From NCBI RefSeq assembly GCF_020360975.1, contig NW_025408676.1, positions 558,001 to 622,000 on the forward strand: a DNA stretch of 64,000 nucleotides. Direction: 5' to 3'. Positions 11,967 through 24,560 of the stretch are shown piece by piece. Origin of the DNA: Hirsutella rhossiliensis. Its lineage: Eukaryota; Ascomycota; Sordariomycetes; Hypocreales; Ophiocordycipitaceae. The notes under the pieces are model-generated. The model was not told where the DNA came from, searched no databases, and saw only the letters and a program-made list of their open reading frames with translations. The number at the start of each line of letters is the position of its first letter. Position 1 is the stretch's first letter. A program made the translations under genes and the position numbers.

Positions 11967-14900
11967 AGGAATAGTATTCCTATACCTTCCGGCTGCTGTA
12001 AAAGGCACCTTCTTATATCCTTTTACCCCTCTTACTAGAAAAGCCGATTTTTAACCGACTTTTCTGCCCCCCCTCTTCCGCAACGATAACGAAAAACGAC
12101 TCTACTACCCCTACGGTCCGTAGGACGATTCTTGCAGAGCCCTAAGATTAGGATAAGTAGGTAAAAGAGCTACGGGCTCGTATAGATAGAACTATCCACA
12201 ATTTGGTCTTCTCTAATAAGCAGGACCCTCTTAAGCCCCCTCTTCGTCCTAGGGCGACGGACTTTATAGAGGGAGCTACCCTCTTCTCCGAGCTAACCTC
12301 TATATAATAGAGAGCTTTTTCTACTGCCTTAGGTGACTACGAGAGTCACCGTAAGGAATACCTATACGAGACAAAGTTGCTAACTACTGCACGCACGGCG
12401 ATAACGGAATCCGTTAGTGCCGCAAAGCTAATTACTCTTCGAGAAGAAGAGACTCCTAGGCAGTGGCTTTTAAAGCTCGAGACCTCAATAGCTCCCTCGA
12501 GGGGCTATATAACTAACCGTATTAGGAAGACCTATACGGCCCACCTAGGAGCTTTTTCTGCTAGGAACCTACTAGCTTCTTCGTGGCTAGCTAAGTAGGA
12601 AGAAATCCTCGAGGAAGCTAATTAATACTTCCTTATAGAAGCTCTTTCCGGCTAGTGGCTACGGGATATATCTCTGCTAATAAAGCCTATTAGTAACGGT
12701 TACTCGACTATCTTTCGAGAAGCTAGCCGGGAACTAGACGAAGAGGCTGCCAGAGTGCAATAATAAGCAGTCTTGTTCCTTCGTGGCCAGCACTCGACCT
12801 AGACGGCTCGACCTACTGCCCCTGCAGCTGCTGTAGCCCCTGCTGCTGCGGCTCCCGCTGCTGCTGCTGCGGCTGTTGCCCCTCCGGCTCCACCCTCGAG
12901 CCTTAACACCGTCTTCAACGGCTGCCCCGGTCCGGCCCCGGCTTCGCATCTTGCTCCGGGCCCGGCACCGGTCCCGTCTATTAGACCGGCCCGACTAGTC
13001 CCCTAATAGACCTTTTAGTCCGTTAGTCGAAAAATCAGGGAACTAGTCGAAATCGAACCTCTTCGTCAATATCAGCAACAAGGGGTAAAAAGGGGGGGGT
13101 TTTCAAGCAGACCTTCCGGACCGGGACGAGGATTCCTCGAAGAAACAACGTACGAGGAGGAATAGACCTACCTACTAAGCGTGCAAAAAGCCTCATCGGC
13201 TAGAGGACTGCTAGCAGGTCTTCGAGGAAAACCGACCTAAAGGAGTTAACCCTTTAAAGAGGCTACGAGAAATAGTATAACAATCTCTTAAGGAGGACCC
13301 CTCGTTGCAGAAGAAGATAGACGAGATTTAGGTTGCTAAGAAATAGCAACTAACGCCGCTGCCCCTATTCGAGCCGCAAATTCGAGGAAAAATCGTTAGT
13401 ATAGCAAATCCGGCATTCGTCTTCCCCACGGATTAGCAAGACCACCCGTTAGGACCCTCCGACTATCCCCTACGAAAATCAGCTATCCTCGACTCTAGTG
13501 CTTCCCTCGATATCTATAATACACTCTTACGATTCCGGTCCTTTAAGAAGGCACGGAGGGAATACCTTATTGCCGGGGAATTAACCGTATAGATAGAAGG
13601 GTACGGAAGGGTAAATTTTACGATGAAATTACCTAACGGGTCTATATGAATTCTTCGTCGAAAAAGGGTAGCTTTTTGCCCTCGATTTTCAACGAGCCTA
13701 ATTTCCTTCCGCCTTCTTCGAGAGGAAGGAATCTTCTAGGATACGACGACTAAGCCTATAAGGCTAGTCTAGAAGAATCAGACTATTAGGCTTATCGAGG
13801 AAAAATTCGGTTAATTTATTCTCGAATTCCGACCTATCCTTAGGAAGGAACTACTCGAGAAGTCAGCTTTCCCTACTAGGAGGAATAGGTCTACTATAAA
13901 GGACCCTCTTCCGGCAGCCTAAGGAGACGGCATTCTTTAGCACGCACGACTTAGTTACCCGGGCCCCTTAGCTTTACATAAGCTAGGACAACAATAGGGC
14001 GTACGAATAAGGGGACCAAAGACCGTCGAATGCGAACACTGCGGCCAAGGAAAGACCAGGAGACGAATTTCCAGACGAACGCCTTTACGGCCGGACCAGC
14101 CATATAAGGAAATTTAGGTCGACTAGACCGACGTCTCTAGGGATTAGGAAAGCTTCGTTAGGGTGATGTTTTTTATAGACGCCTTTTTAGGGATGGTTTT
14201 CCCCTATTTCTTACGGACCTACCTAAGTAAGCATAACTAGTCTGCCCTCCGGGACTTCGTTAACTAGATAAAATCCTACTTTAGCTACGAGGTAAAGAAG
14301 ATACGGTCTAACGGAGAGCTATTTACGAAGGATATCTTAAATTGGCTTTAAAAAAGGGGCATTTTACCCCTCCCGTTAGCACCGAATACCTAGGCCTAGA
14401 ACGGAGGGGCAGAAAGATCAGGGGGTGCTGTGATAGAAAGGGCCCGTACGATAAGACTTGCTGCGAGGCTTCCCTACGACCTTTAGAGGGAAGTCGTTGA
14501 GACCGCCTATTACCTACGAAACCGGACCCTAAAGGACCCTAGGGGACTAAACTAAGGAATAGACTAGAAATCCCCCCTCGAGCTCTTTACGAAGAAGAGG
14601 GCCTCGCTAGCCTACCTTCGTGCCTATAGCTATAAGGCATACGCTATAACTGCCGATGCATAGCTAAAAGGGAAGAAGAAAAGAAAGCTTAATCCTAGAG
14701 CCTTTGTTAGTTACCTCGTTAGTTATAATTCTACGAATATCTTCCGGATCTGGATTCCTCTTCTACGGAAGGTTATTTCGACTAGGGATATGATTTTCGA
14801 CGAATCTAGCTTCTTCGACGGAAAGAGGGATCAACAGCCCCTCTTACTCTCTCAACGTCAGCTAATTCAAAAGATTTAAATCCCCCCTTCCCAATAGTCT

Positions 14901-17230
14901 TAAGAAGAGGTCCTAGACGAGGAAACGGAAGAAGAAACCGACGTCGAAGTAGTCGAGGATAACGCCGACTTCGAAGAGGAAGCTGCTAGATTAAATGATC
15001 TAGACGTTAAGACTATAGGAAAGCGGTAGAGCTAGAATACGCCTACCTCCCTACGCCTCCTCTTATAGAATAAGAAGAAGATCTAGAAGCAGCTTTTTTA
15101 GTTAGTCTTCCCGTCTCGAACCCTAAGGGGGTAGGAAAGGCACCTCTCTCGAAGGATTACCCGGCTGCCTTTTTATCCCTGCTTCGAGAAGCAAAGGAAG
15201 GTATAGGGCCCAATATAAAAGAAGACCAGTTTCTCCCCTATTTCGATCGTTTTTCCGACTTCTACCTAACGCTAATAGAAGACGGTTCCCACGGAGCGTT
15301 TATAGTAGGCCGGCTCTTTAAGCCATAGCTATCAGCAAGGAAGGTATATAAAAGAGACCTCACGGACCTACTAGCAAACTAGAAGCAGCTAGAAAAACAC
15401 CCCTTTAGAGACCAGTTTTCCAGGCCTAGAAAGACCACCTAGCCTCACACGAAGAGATAGGGTCTTTCGAAGAGGTCCTTAAGGAAAAGGCAAGAGGAAA
15501 ACAGGTCCTTAGCTGCAAGTAGGTTTTTATCTATAAGACTAATAAACACGGCTTCCTTTAAAAGTGCAAAGCCCGGCTAGTTGTCTATAGGAATCAACAG
15601 GAAAAAGGGGATCTTCCTACTAGGGCAACTACCCTAGCAGGGATGTCTTTTCGGACCCTTATAGCTATAGCAGCAGAATTCGACCTCGAGCTCGAATAGA
15701 TAGATATAGTTAACGCCTTTGTTAACTGTCTACTCGAGGAAGAAGAAGAAGTTATCTATATACGCCTTCCACTAGGCTTCTAACAGCTAGGAAAGGTTCT
15801 ACGGCTTAGGAAAGCTCTATACGGACTACGAAGATCACCCCTTCTTTGGCAACAGCATTTAATAGGTTCCCTCGAAGCCCTAGGCTTTAAGAAAGTCCCT
15901 TAGGAACCGTGTATAATGCAGAAGGGTAAAATCACGGTCTTCTTCTACGTCGACGACATTATCTAGGCCTACCGAAAGAGGAAGAAGCAACTGCTAGGGA
16001 GGCTATAAAGGGGAGCTAAAGTGGTTCCTAGGGATACGAATCCTTAGGAATAGGTCCTAACGGACTATCTAGCTTACCTAGGACGCCTATATTAATAAGG
16101 TCGCTTATAAATTCCTCCCTAATTCCCTCGATAAGAAGCTTCCCTCTACGCCTATGTTAGACGAAGAGCTTTTACCTAATCCGTCCGTTTAAGCCAGGGA
16201 GCAAGAGAAACACTAATATCAATAGAAGGTAGGCTCCCTACTTTTTTTAGCTATTTCTACTAGACCGGATATCTCTTTTACGGTCTCCCGGCTAGCTAGG
16301 CATAACTAGAATCCTAGCCCTAGGCATTAAGAAGCGGCAGATAGAGCAATCCTTTATCTCTATTTAACGAGATTATATGGTCTACGCCTAGGAGGGTAGG
16401 AAAAGAAGAAATTAGCTGCCGAAATCTTCCTTTGTTTGAGCGATTCGTCCTTTACGGATAATTCCTTAGACAGAAAGAGCTTATAGGGGTATATTATGTC
16501 CCTTTTTAGAGGAACTATTGCTTAGAGAGCTTCGAAGCAGGCTACCGTTACGACTTCTAGTACGGAGGCAGAGCTACTAGCTCTTTTAGAAGCGTTAAAA
16601 GAAGCGATTTTCCTTAGCCGGCTATTAATATCTCTACGACTGTAAATTCCGACCCTATTAGCTATAGAATGCGATAACACGTAGACTATACGAATTCTTA
16701 CGGAAAACAGCAAGCTGTCGACCCGGCTACGGCATATCGATATCTACTAGCATTAGTTACGCTAAGAGGTCTAAAGGGGACTTATTTCCGTCCGTTAGGT
16801 TCTAACGGTATTAATAAAAGCCGACGGTCTTACGAAGCCCCTGCCGAAGCAGAAGCTGGCTGTCTTTTTACAGCAAATAGGGCTAGAAGACGTTTAAGAG
16901 AAGCTGTCCTTAGAGGCCCGCCTTAAGAGTCTATGAGAGGAGCTAATAGCACGTACGAGAAGGTAACGTCTGCAGCCGAAGAAAAGGAAGAGGTTTTTCC
17001 CTTTAGAGGGCCCCCTATTTTAATTGGGTTTTCCCTTCTAAGAAGGCCCCCTTTCTTATAGGACTTTCCCTCTTTAGGCCTTTTCCTTAAGTAGGTCTAA
17101 AAGAGCCCAGGGACCCGAAAGGGCCCCTGCTTTCCTCGAGTAAAGGGAGAAGTATAGAGCTAAGAACCTCCTCTATACGCTTACCAGCCCGAAGCCGTAT
17201 TAGCTATGCCCTTAAGGGGCAGGCCATAGC
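11967..17230 (+). pseudogene. Element B gag-pol (Copia), RIP-inactivated
   Basis: Gag lies at about 12100-13050, with an open piece at 12377-12598 and an Ala/Pro-rich stretch near 12800-12980. The protease reads D-S-S-A-S from 13491. The integrase zinc region (C-E-H-C-G near 14030) and core run to about 14340. RT has an intact Y-V-D-D at 15946-15957, and RNase H is at about 16530-16800. Stops are TAA/TAG only and sit where Gln or Trp is expected. Compared with A, both protease sites carry the same Gly-to-Ser change in a TG context. It is not functional. Confidence 0.85.
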
Positions 17231-17240
17231 TAAGGGGGTG

Positions 17241-17725
17241 TGTCGCGAAGCGTGGCCTGATTTCGTAGTTCTCGGAGATATCCCTTAGCACGAGGGACTA
17301 AGGAAGCTAAAAACACCCGGTGTAGAAGAAGGAAGAAGGAGCTAAAAAGAGGTGCAGAAAGGAGGGTAGGGGCATAAGGGGAAGCAGAAGTAGCGACGGC
17401 TTCCTATAGAGGTAGCGAGAGATAAGACGGATATGCCGGCAACGGCTAGAAAGGAGGGGAAAAACCAGCAAAAAGCTCGGTAGTCGAAAGGACATTAGTA
17501 GCTTCTTTAAGCAGGATCTTCTTTATTAATTAAGATACTAGAAGGGTATAAAGAGGGGCGTTAGATAGAGGAAAGAAGGACAATTAAGGCAATATAATAA
17601 TTACTCCCCTACCGCAATTGCTGCTCCTATAAGATTTAAATATCTCTGCCCTGCCTATCCGACCCCTTACTTCTAATTTTACCTTCGTGCATTTTTATAC
17701 ACTTCTCGTATCTCTCTACGCGAGA
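17241..17725 (+). repeat. Internal long Copia LTR inside element B (485 bp)
   Basis: Reads TGTCGCGAAGCG...CGCGAGA and is preceded by the polypurine tract AAGGGGGTG. It is followed not by flanking DNA but by a second primer-site sequence at 17726. It is homologous to the LTRs of C, F and the solo LTR 59771-60246, which define its ends independently. Confidence 0.85.
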
Positions 17726-17949
17726 GTTATAAGCCCGGGTGGAGGGGTTACCCCTCCGGGAACTTCCCGGTGACTGCGCACGCACTTCTAGCTAGCCTAG
17801 CGCGCATTACCCGAAGGCCCGTAGTTCGAGTCCCGCCAGCGCAATTAAGCGCGGTTTTAGCATAGGGCCTGCCTATATAAAAATTCCCGCTGTGGTCTAG
17901 GATATCTAGGTATCCCGGGACGAATTGACCCGATATCCCTAAGGGGGTG
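17726..17949 (+). mobile_element. Tail of element B: primer site, hairpin, tRNA-like segment, polypurine tract
   Basis: Starts GTTATAAGCCCGGG, then a perfect-arm hairpin GGAGGGG/CCCCTCC near 17742-17758. A tRNA-like stretch follows, with TAGCTAGCC near 17792 and GTTCGAGTCCCGCC near 17823-17836. The tail ends AAGGGGGTG before the 3' LTR. The B-box-like match is good, but the stems do not fold as a normal tRNA, so this is at most a tRNA relic. Nothing in it looks coding. Confidence 0.55.
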
Positions 17950-18022
17950 TGTCGCGTATACTATATGCGTTAATTAACGCTGTCGCTTATATCTAATAGG
18001 CGGCTATATCTTTTTCGTGATA
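17950..18022 (+). repeat. Element B 3' LTR (73 bp)
   Basis: A 73-bp copy of the 5' LTR with seven differences, nearly all transitions. The terminal CA has become TA. The target duplication TATAT follows at 18023-18027. Confidence 0.9.
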
Positions 18023-18027
18023 TATAT

Positions 18028-18375
18028 AGATAGATTACTACTTAGGAGCATAGCTTATAAGTAAGCTATAGTAAGCTATAAAGGGGATTACGGCTAGGAC
18101 TATAATCTAAGGATAGTCTCTATAGGTATATATAGCTACCTACTTTTACTCCTTTAGATAGATAGCTCTCTAGCTTTTAATATAATATAATATAATATAG
18201 ATCTTTATTACGATTCTATCTTTAATTCTAATTACCTAGTTATAGTCTATAGTCTATAACCTTTAACTTATTACTAATATAATATATATATTATTACTTA
18301 GACCACGCCCTATTATATCTATTAATATAAACCCCTTAATAAGTTTATCCCTTAGGAATAATACTAGTTATTATA
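18028..18375 (+). repeat. G1 5' LTR, second part
   Basis: Continuation of the G1 LTR after element B, aligning with 25405-25752. It includes short ATAAT reiterations and ends ...TTATTATA. Confidence 0.88.
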
Positions 18376-21300
18376 TATTAAAAGCTCTTATTTAGTATAA
18401 TACTATATTACTCTCAGTAATATCGTAACTATTAATATACCTATATAGTAAACTAAATTAACTAACTCTAGAGCTACTATATCGCCTTAGGATATAATAC
18501 GCGAGATTATTACCCTTCGATATAAGGTATAGTTACTTAGGAATAGAGGAGGTAATAGATAAGTTAGGGACCTTAGAGAAGTAGTTAAACTAAAATAGCT
18601 AGGACTATTCGACGGTACTTATAGCACGCTTTAAGACTTTCTTACTTAACTTAAGGCCTACTACTAGTTTTACCTTACTAAACTCTTAGACCTAGTCGAA
18701 AAGGTACTCTATATAGGAAATTATTTATTTAGAATAATACTCGCTTAGTTTAGACCTATTATAAGGGACTTTCTTAATAACTAACTAGCGCGACGAGATA
18801 ATAAGATAGATAAAGTCTTTACTAGTTTCTAAGGATTCGAAGAAGCTATTATAAAGGTATTTAAAATAACCGATAAGGAATAAGAAGCTAAATAAAAACT
18901 TCGAGAACTTTAATAAAGGATCTTAGTATTAGATTATACTATAAAGTTCCGTTAAGTTACCTTAAAGCTTAATTAGGACGACGAACCTCTTATATTACGA
19001 TTTTATAATAAGCTTAAAGAAGAAGTTAAGGATAAACTTTATAAGGAAAATTAACCTAATAACCTCTTAGACTATATTACTATAGTAGTATAAATTAACG
19101 ATAGATAGTATACGCGACGCTAAGAAAAGAAGTAAGGAAGAGGAAACTAGAACCCTTTTTATAGGAATAACTTTAACCGACGCGCTAACTATAAAAAGAA
19201 GCGCGAAACTCCTATTACCTACGCTTATATAACTAACCTAAGTAGGATAGATCTAAACGTAATATAGAAAAGTAAAGGAAAGTATTTTAACTATAAGAAA
19301 CTTAGATATTACTTTAAAGAATATAGATAACCTCGTAAGGAAAAGAAAACCTACTAGGTACTAGCCCTAGAAGGTAAAAAATACCTAAACGCTACTAATA
19401 GATAGGAACTAAAGTATAAACTCCTTAGTTAGACTATATACTACAACGATAAATATATAGTATACTTAAGCAATAAGAATAGTATTAGATAGTTCTTAAA
19501 GCTACTAAAGAAAACCCTTATAATAATATAATAAAGGGACCTTAAAATATAGAAATAAGTTAAATTTATAGAACTAGAATACCCTTATCCTAAAGGAGTC
19601 TCCTAAGACTAGATTAAGAAGAACGGTAAACGATTCTAAGAAGATATATAAAATAAAAATCAATAATAATAATAGGTAGTCTATAAATAATATAATAAAG
19701 AAGATATAGATATAGCCCTTATACTTACGAAACTTAGATAATAACTTAAAGAGGAATAACGAAGTATTAACGATATAAGCTTTAAAGAATAAGAAATACT
19801 TAGAGAAATAAAAGACGAGAACGAACTTATACTACTACCCTTACTACTAAGGGAAAATACTATAATTAAAGAACACGCTCTAGACTTTAAAGAATTTAAA
19901 GAAATACTTAAAATTAGAACCTAATAAATACCTTAAATTCTTATAGAAAACTAATAAGGTATATTAATTTAATATTAACCGGCACTATATAAAGGAGACT
20001 ACGCTATAGCTATCGCTATAGTCGATACCTTTATAGCTCTATAATAAGAATAGTAACTATAAGAAGAATTTAAAGACGATCTATAAATACTACTTACTTA
20101 TAAGTACTATAAGTATATTTTATAGATATTATACGTCTACCTAGATTATATAATATACTTCTAGATAAAGGTATAATATAATGCCTTCTTAGTTAAGTTT
20201 AAAGGATAAGTACTTTTAAAACCCTACCTAAGTATAGAACTAGACTACTAGAAAATCGATTAATGCTACTTAAACGACTAAGTTATATTATTAGAACCCG
20301 ATTATAGTATACTACTTAAATACCGCGATAATTACGGTTTATTAACGAGATATCTTTCGGAGATATATAAAATCTATAAATACGCTAAAATAAAGGAATA
20401 GTATAATACTACTCGCTTTAAGATATTTAAACTATTAATCTTCTAAAGACTTATATAATAAGTTAAATATAATAAAGAAGATTATAATAAATATATATAC
20501 CTAAACTATAGAGTTTATAAATATAAAAAAGTATAAGTATAGTATAAACGATATAATAGTATACTAAAAGATTATTAGTAATACGTATAAAGGCTATAAG
20601 CTATATTTAACTAAGGAAAAATTAACGTAGACGTACTACGCGTAAAATAAAAAGATATAGAATATAAACTTAATCTTTAGTACGAAAATAAATAGAATTA
20701 TAAAGCATAGTATATAATTAACTATAAAGTAATATAATATAAACGATATAGCGTTAAGAAATAAGAAATCTTTAATTAGCTATAAGAAATTAGTCTCTTA
20801 AGCCCTAATATAATACTACGTAATAAAAATATAAAGAAACGATATTAATAATAAATTAAAGAAGAATACCTAAATAAAATAAATAAGGACTAAGTAAAAA
20901 ACAAGGTATACTATCTATAAAAAGGCTATAGACTAGCACGATATAATAAGATCTAAGGACCCTATATATAGTAATAGCAAGCTATAGTAACTAAATAGTA
21001 TTAGATATTTAAATCGCGGGATATTATATATATATACTTTTAGACTACGGCGCGATAGGTAATTACGTTTTACCTAGAGTCGTTAATTATTACCGACTTA
21101 TATAGAGATATAAGATAGATCTATATAAACTTATAAATATCGAAGGAGAGGCCTTTAACTATAATAATAGAATTATTAATATAGAGATTAATTACCTTAA
21201 TATTAATATCTAGGGCTATAATAAATAAGTTAACTTTAATATTATAGATATTAAAGAATATAACCTTATATTAAGGCTTCTATAGCTATAGGAGAGCAAC

Positions 21301-24300
21301 CTACTAATTAACTAAAGAACTAGCTAGCTATATTAAAACGAAGATATAAGTTTCTAAGACTAGTAGATTTAAAAGAAAGTAAAGTTTTATAATAATTTAG
21401 CTATTAAATAGGATAAAAGGGATAACCGTTTAAGTAAATTATTATAGGCTTTAGCAATATAAACGAAAATAGTAACCGAACTAATAGATATAATAAAATC
21501 GACTAATAAGACCTATATACTAACTAATATAGCTATATAACCTAGCATCTAATATAAATAGAATAAAGGATATAATATAAAGATCTAAAGAGTTATTACT
21601 ACTTTAAGGAAAGACCTTAAATAAATTAATAAAGAGCTTTAGTTAAGAGAAACTAGCTCTTAAAAGAAAGAATAAAGCCTATAAGATAGAATAAAGAATA
21701 TCCCCTAAGAATACCGGAAATATAATAAACTCTTTAAAGAAGAACTTAAGATAGGGTTACTTAAATATAGCTAATAAGACTACGAAATTTATCTTAAAGA
21801 TAAAATAACGCTAACGTTCTATAAGATCTATAACTTAAACGAAAAGCAACTATAAACGCTATATAACTACCTCGACGAGAATCTATAAAAGGGATATATA
21901 TAAACGTTAATATCTAAAGTAAGCTACCTAGTTATATTTATTTTAAAGAAAAACGGTAAGCTATAACTAGTTATTAACTATAGACGCTTAAACGATATTA
22001 TAATAAAGGACTAAATACTACTACCGCTTATATCGGAACTATAAGATCGACTATATAGTAAAATATAGTTTATAGCCCTCGATCTTAAAGGCGCCTATAA
22101 CTTAATATATATAAAAAAGGGATACGAATAGATAATAGCCTTTAAAACGAAATTTAGACGATTTAAATATCTAGTAATACTATTTAGACTTATAAATATA
22201 CTAGCTACCTTTTAATAGATAATTAATAATATCCTATAAGAATACTTAGATATCTTTATAGTAGTATACCTAGATAATATCTTAATCTTCTTAGATACCT
22301 TAAAAGAATATAAGGAATATATCTATAAGGTACTCCGCGTACTTTAAAATACAAAGTTACTAGTTAAACTAAAGAAAAGTAAGTTCTATATATAGGAAGT
22401 AGACTTCCTTAGATATACGATCTTACTAAGAGAGATATAAATATAATAAGATAAGATTAACTTAATTAAAGAATAGCTAACGCTAAAGAACGTTAAGGAT
22501 ATATAAAGTTTCCTAGGATTTATAAATTACTACTAACGATTTATTAAAGATTTCGGAAAGATTATAGTACTACTATATAACTTAATAAAGAAGGAAAAAA
22601 ATTTATATAGGACGATAAAGCTAACGAAGCTTTTAAATATATTAAAACTATAATTATATAAGAACTAGTCTTAACTACCTTCGATCTAGAACGATAAATC
22701 GAACTCGAAACTAATATATTAGACTTTACTTTAAGAGTATAAATCGGATAAAAAGATAATAAAGAAAGACTATAACCGATTATATTCTATTTAAAGAAGC
22801 TATATAGCGTAGAATTTAATTACCTTATCTATAATAAAGAATTCCTTACGATTATTTAAGCTTTTAAGGAATTTCGATACTACCTTCTTAAAAGTAAGTA
22901 TAAAGTTAAGGTTTATATAGATTATAAAAACATCTTATATTTTATAATAACGTAATAGTTAAACGGACGATAGATTTAATAAGCTAAATACTTATTAGAA
23001 TTCGACTATAAAATAATCTATAGAAAAGGAATAGAAAACGGTCGAGCTAATGCCCTTAGTCGACGAATTAACTATAATATAAGAGCACCTATAGTAAAAG
23101 GATAGCTCCTAGAAATTAACGAAAACGGGAACTACTAGCAACGATAGCTAAATATAATATTTAAAGTATAACCTAATAACTTAATATATTAAAAGATCCT
23201 AAAATAAATAAAAGAATATAAAGTACTAAATAGATATAATATAGAATATTTAGAAGTTTTAATATATAAAAATAAAATCTAGATACTATTAGTATTATAA
23301 GATAAAGTTATATAAGATATATACGAATATTTAATATATAGATACTAAGGAATCTAAAGAATAATAAAACGGATTAAATAATAATATAACTTCCTATAGC
23401 TTAAGGAAGTAGTATAATAAGTTATTAAAGAATATAAACTTTATATATAAAGTAAAGCTAAACGATATAAACTATATAGAGAATTATAACCGCTACTAAT
23501 ACTAAAGAAACTATAGGATTTAATAGCTTTCGACTATATTATAAAGCTACTACCGTTAAAAGAACCTATAACTAACGTTAAGTATAATAGTATATTTATT
23601 ATTACCGATAGATTAACGAAGTATAGATACTTTTTACTATATAAAGAAGTAAGTAATATAAAAGAGCTAGTATATATATTCCTATAAACTATTATTAGTA
23701 ATTATAGACTACTAAATAAGATTATCTTTAATAAAGGAAGTATATTTATAGCTAAGTTTTAGTAAGCTCTTATAGTATAATTAGGGATAAAATATAAGCT
23801 TAGTATAGCTTATTACCTATAAATAGATAGATAAATAGAACGACTTAACTAAACGCTTAAATAATATTTACGATACTATATTAGCTATAAATAAAACGAT
23901 TAAGTTAAATAGCTACTAATAGCGTAACTAGCTTATAATAGCTTAGTTATAGAAATAACTAAGCTCTTACTAGTATACGCTAATTACGGATATAACCTAG
24001 AAGTATTTAAGGTTACTTAATAAGGACTATAAGTAGAACGAGCGATACTATAAGTAGATTAGCTATAAAAATTATATAAAGAAATATAATAAGAACTTTA
24101 ATTTATTAGAAAACGAATGTCTACTTACTATAATCGGAAAAGATTATAGGGACTAATCTTTTAAGAAGGAGATATAGTCTACCTTATATAACGAAATATT
24201 AAAATAAAACGACTAAGTAATAAATTAGATTTTAAGAAACTTAGACCGTTTAAGGTTAAGAAAACTATTTTAAAAGTTAACTACGAACTTTCGCTACTAA

Positions 24301-24560
24301 TAATAATACGGATATACCCGATATTTTATATCTTATTATTAGAACTAGTACTATAAAACGCTAAACTATAGGATAAAATCGAAGTTAACGATAATTAGGA
24401 ATATAAAGCTAAATAAATACTAAATATAAGAAAATAAGGTTAGTAATAAGAATACCTTATTAAGTAGAAGGGATATAGACTAAAAGAAAATACCTAGGAA
24501 CTACTTAAGCACTTAACCTACTATAGTTCTTTACTTCGATAGTTCTATTAATAAAATCTA
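18376..24560 (+). pseudogene. G1 gag-pol of a chromodomain Gypsy element, RIP-inactivated
   Basis: Gag shows F-D-G-T-Y near 18610. A zinc knuckle of spacing CX2CX4HX4C at 19283-19324 has all three Cys and the His as Tyr. A stretch of about 1.6 kb (19.4-21.0 kb) could not be assigned. A protease-like L-L-D-Y-G-A-I-G-N-Y lies near 21037. RT has V-V-Y-L-D-N-I-L-I-F at 22261-22290, RNase H is at about 22.65-23.0 kb and the integrase core at about 23.5-24.0 kb. The C-terminal chromodomain near 24460-24530 reads E-Y-L-I-K-stop-K-G-Y, with both expected Trp codons now TAG. This places G1 among the chromoviruses. Confidence 0.85.

Larger units (their letters stand above)
11880..18022 (+). mobile_element. 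Copia element B, complete, inserted in the G1 5' LTR
   Basis: A full-length element of 6143 bp, sister of A. The 73-bp LTRs are at 11880-11952 and 17950-18022, with target duplication TATAT (11875-11879, 18023-18027). The G1 3' LTR at about 25396 shows the empty site, GCCT-TATAT-AGATAG uninterrupted, which confirms both ends to the base. Internal order is as in A: primer site, gag, PR, IN, RT, RNase H, long internal LTR, tail, polypurine tract, LTR. It is less mutated than G1, so it arrived later or escaped some RIP cycles. Confidence 0.95.

Noticed and set aside
12734..12949. 71-codon Arg/Ser-rich ORF on the minus strand
   Set aside because: It is the antisense shadow of the Ala/Pro-rich, GC-rich gag region of element B.
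16522..16713. ORFs on the minus strand at RNase H (also 31021-31221)
   Set aside because: Both are antisense shadows of Copia RNase H coding sequence on the plus strand; recurrence reflects repeat copies.
17772..17840. Functional tRNA gene in the tail of B
   Set aside because: The T-loop-like box is good, but T-stem and D-arm do not pair and no anticodon arm could be drawn.
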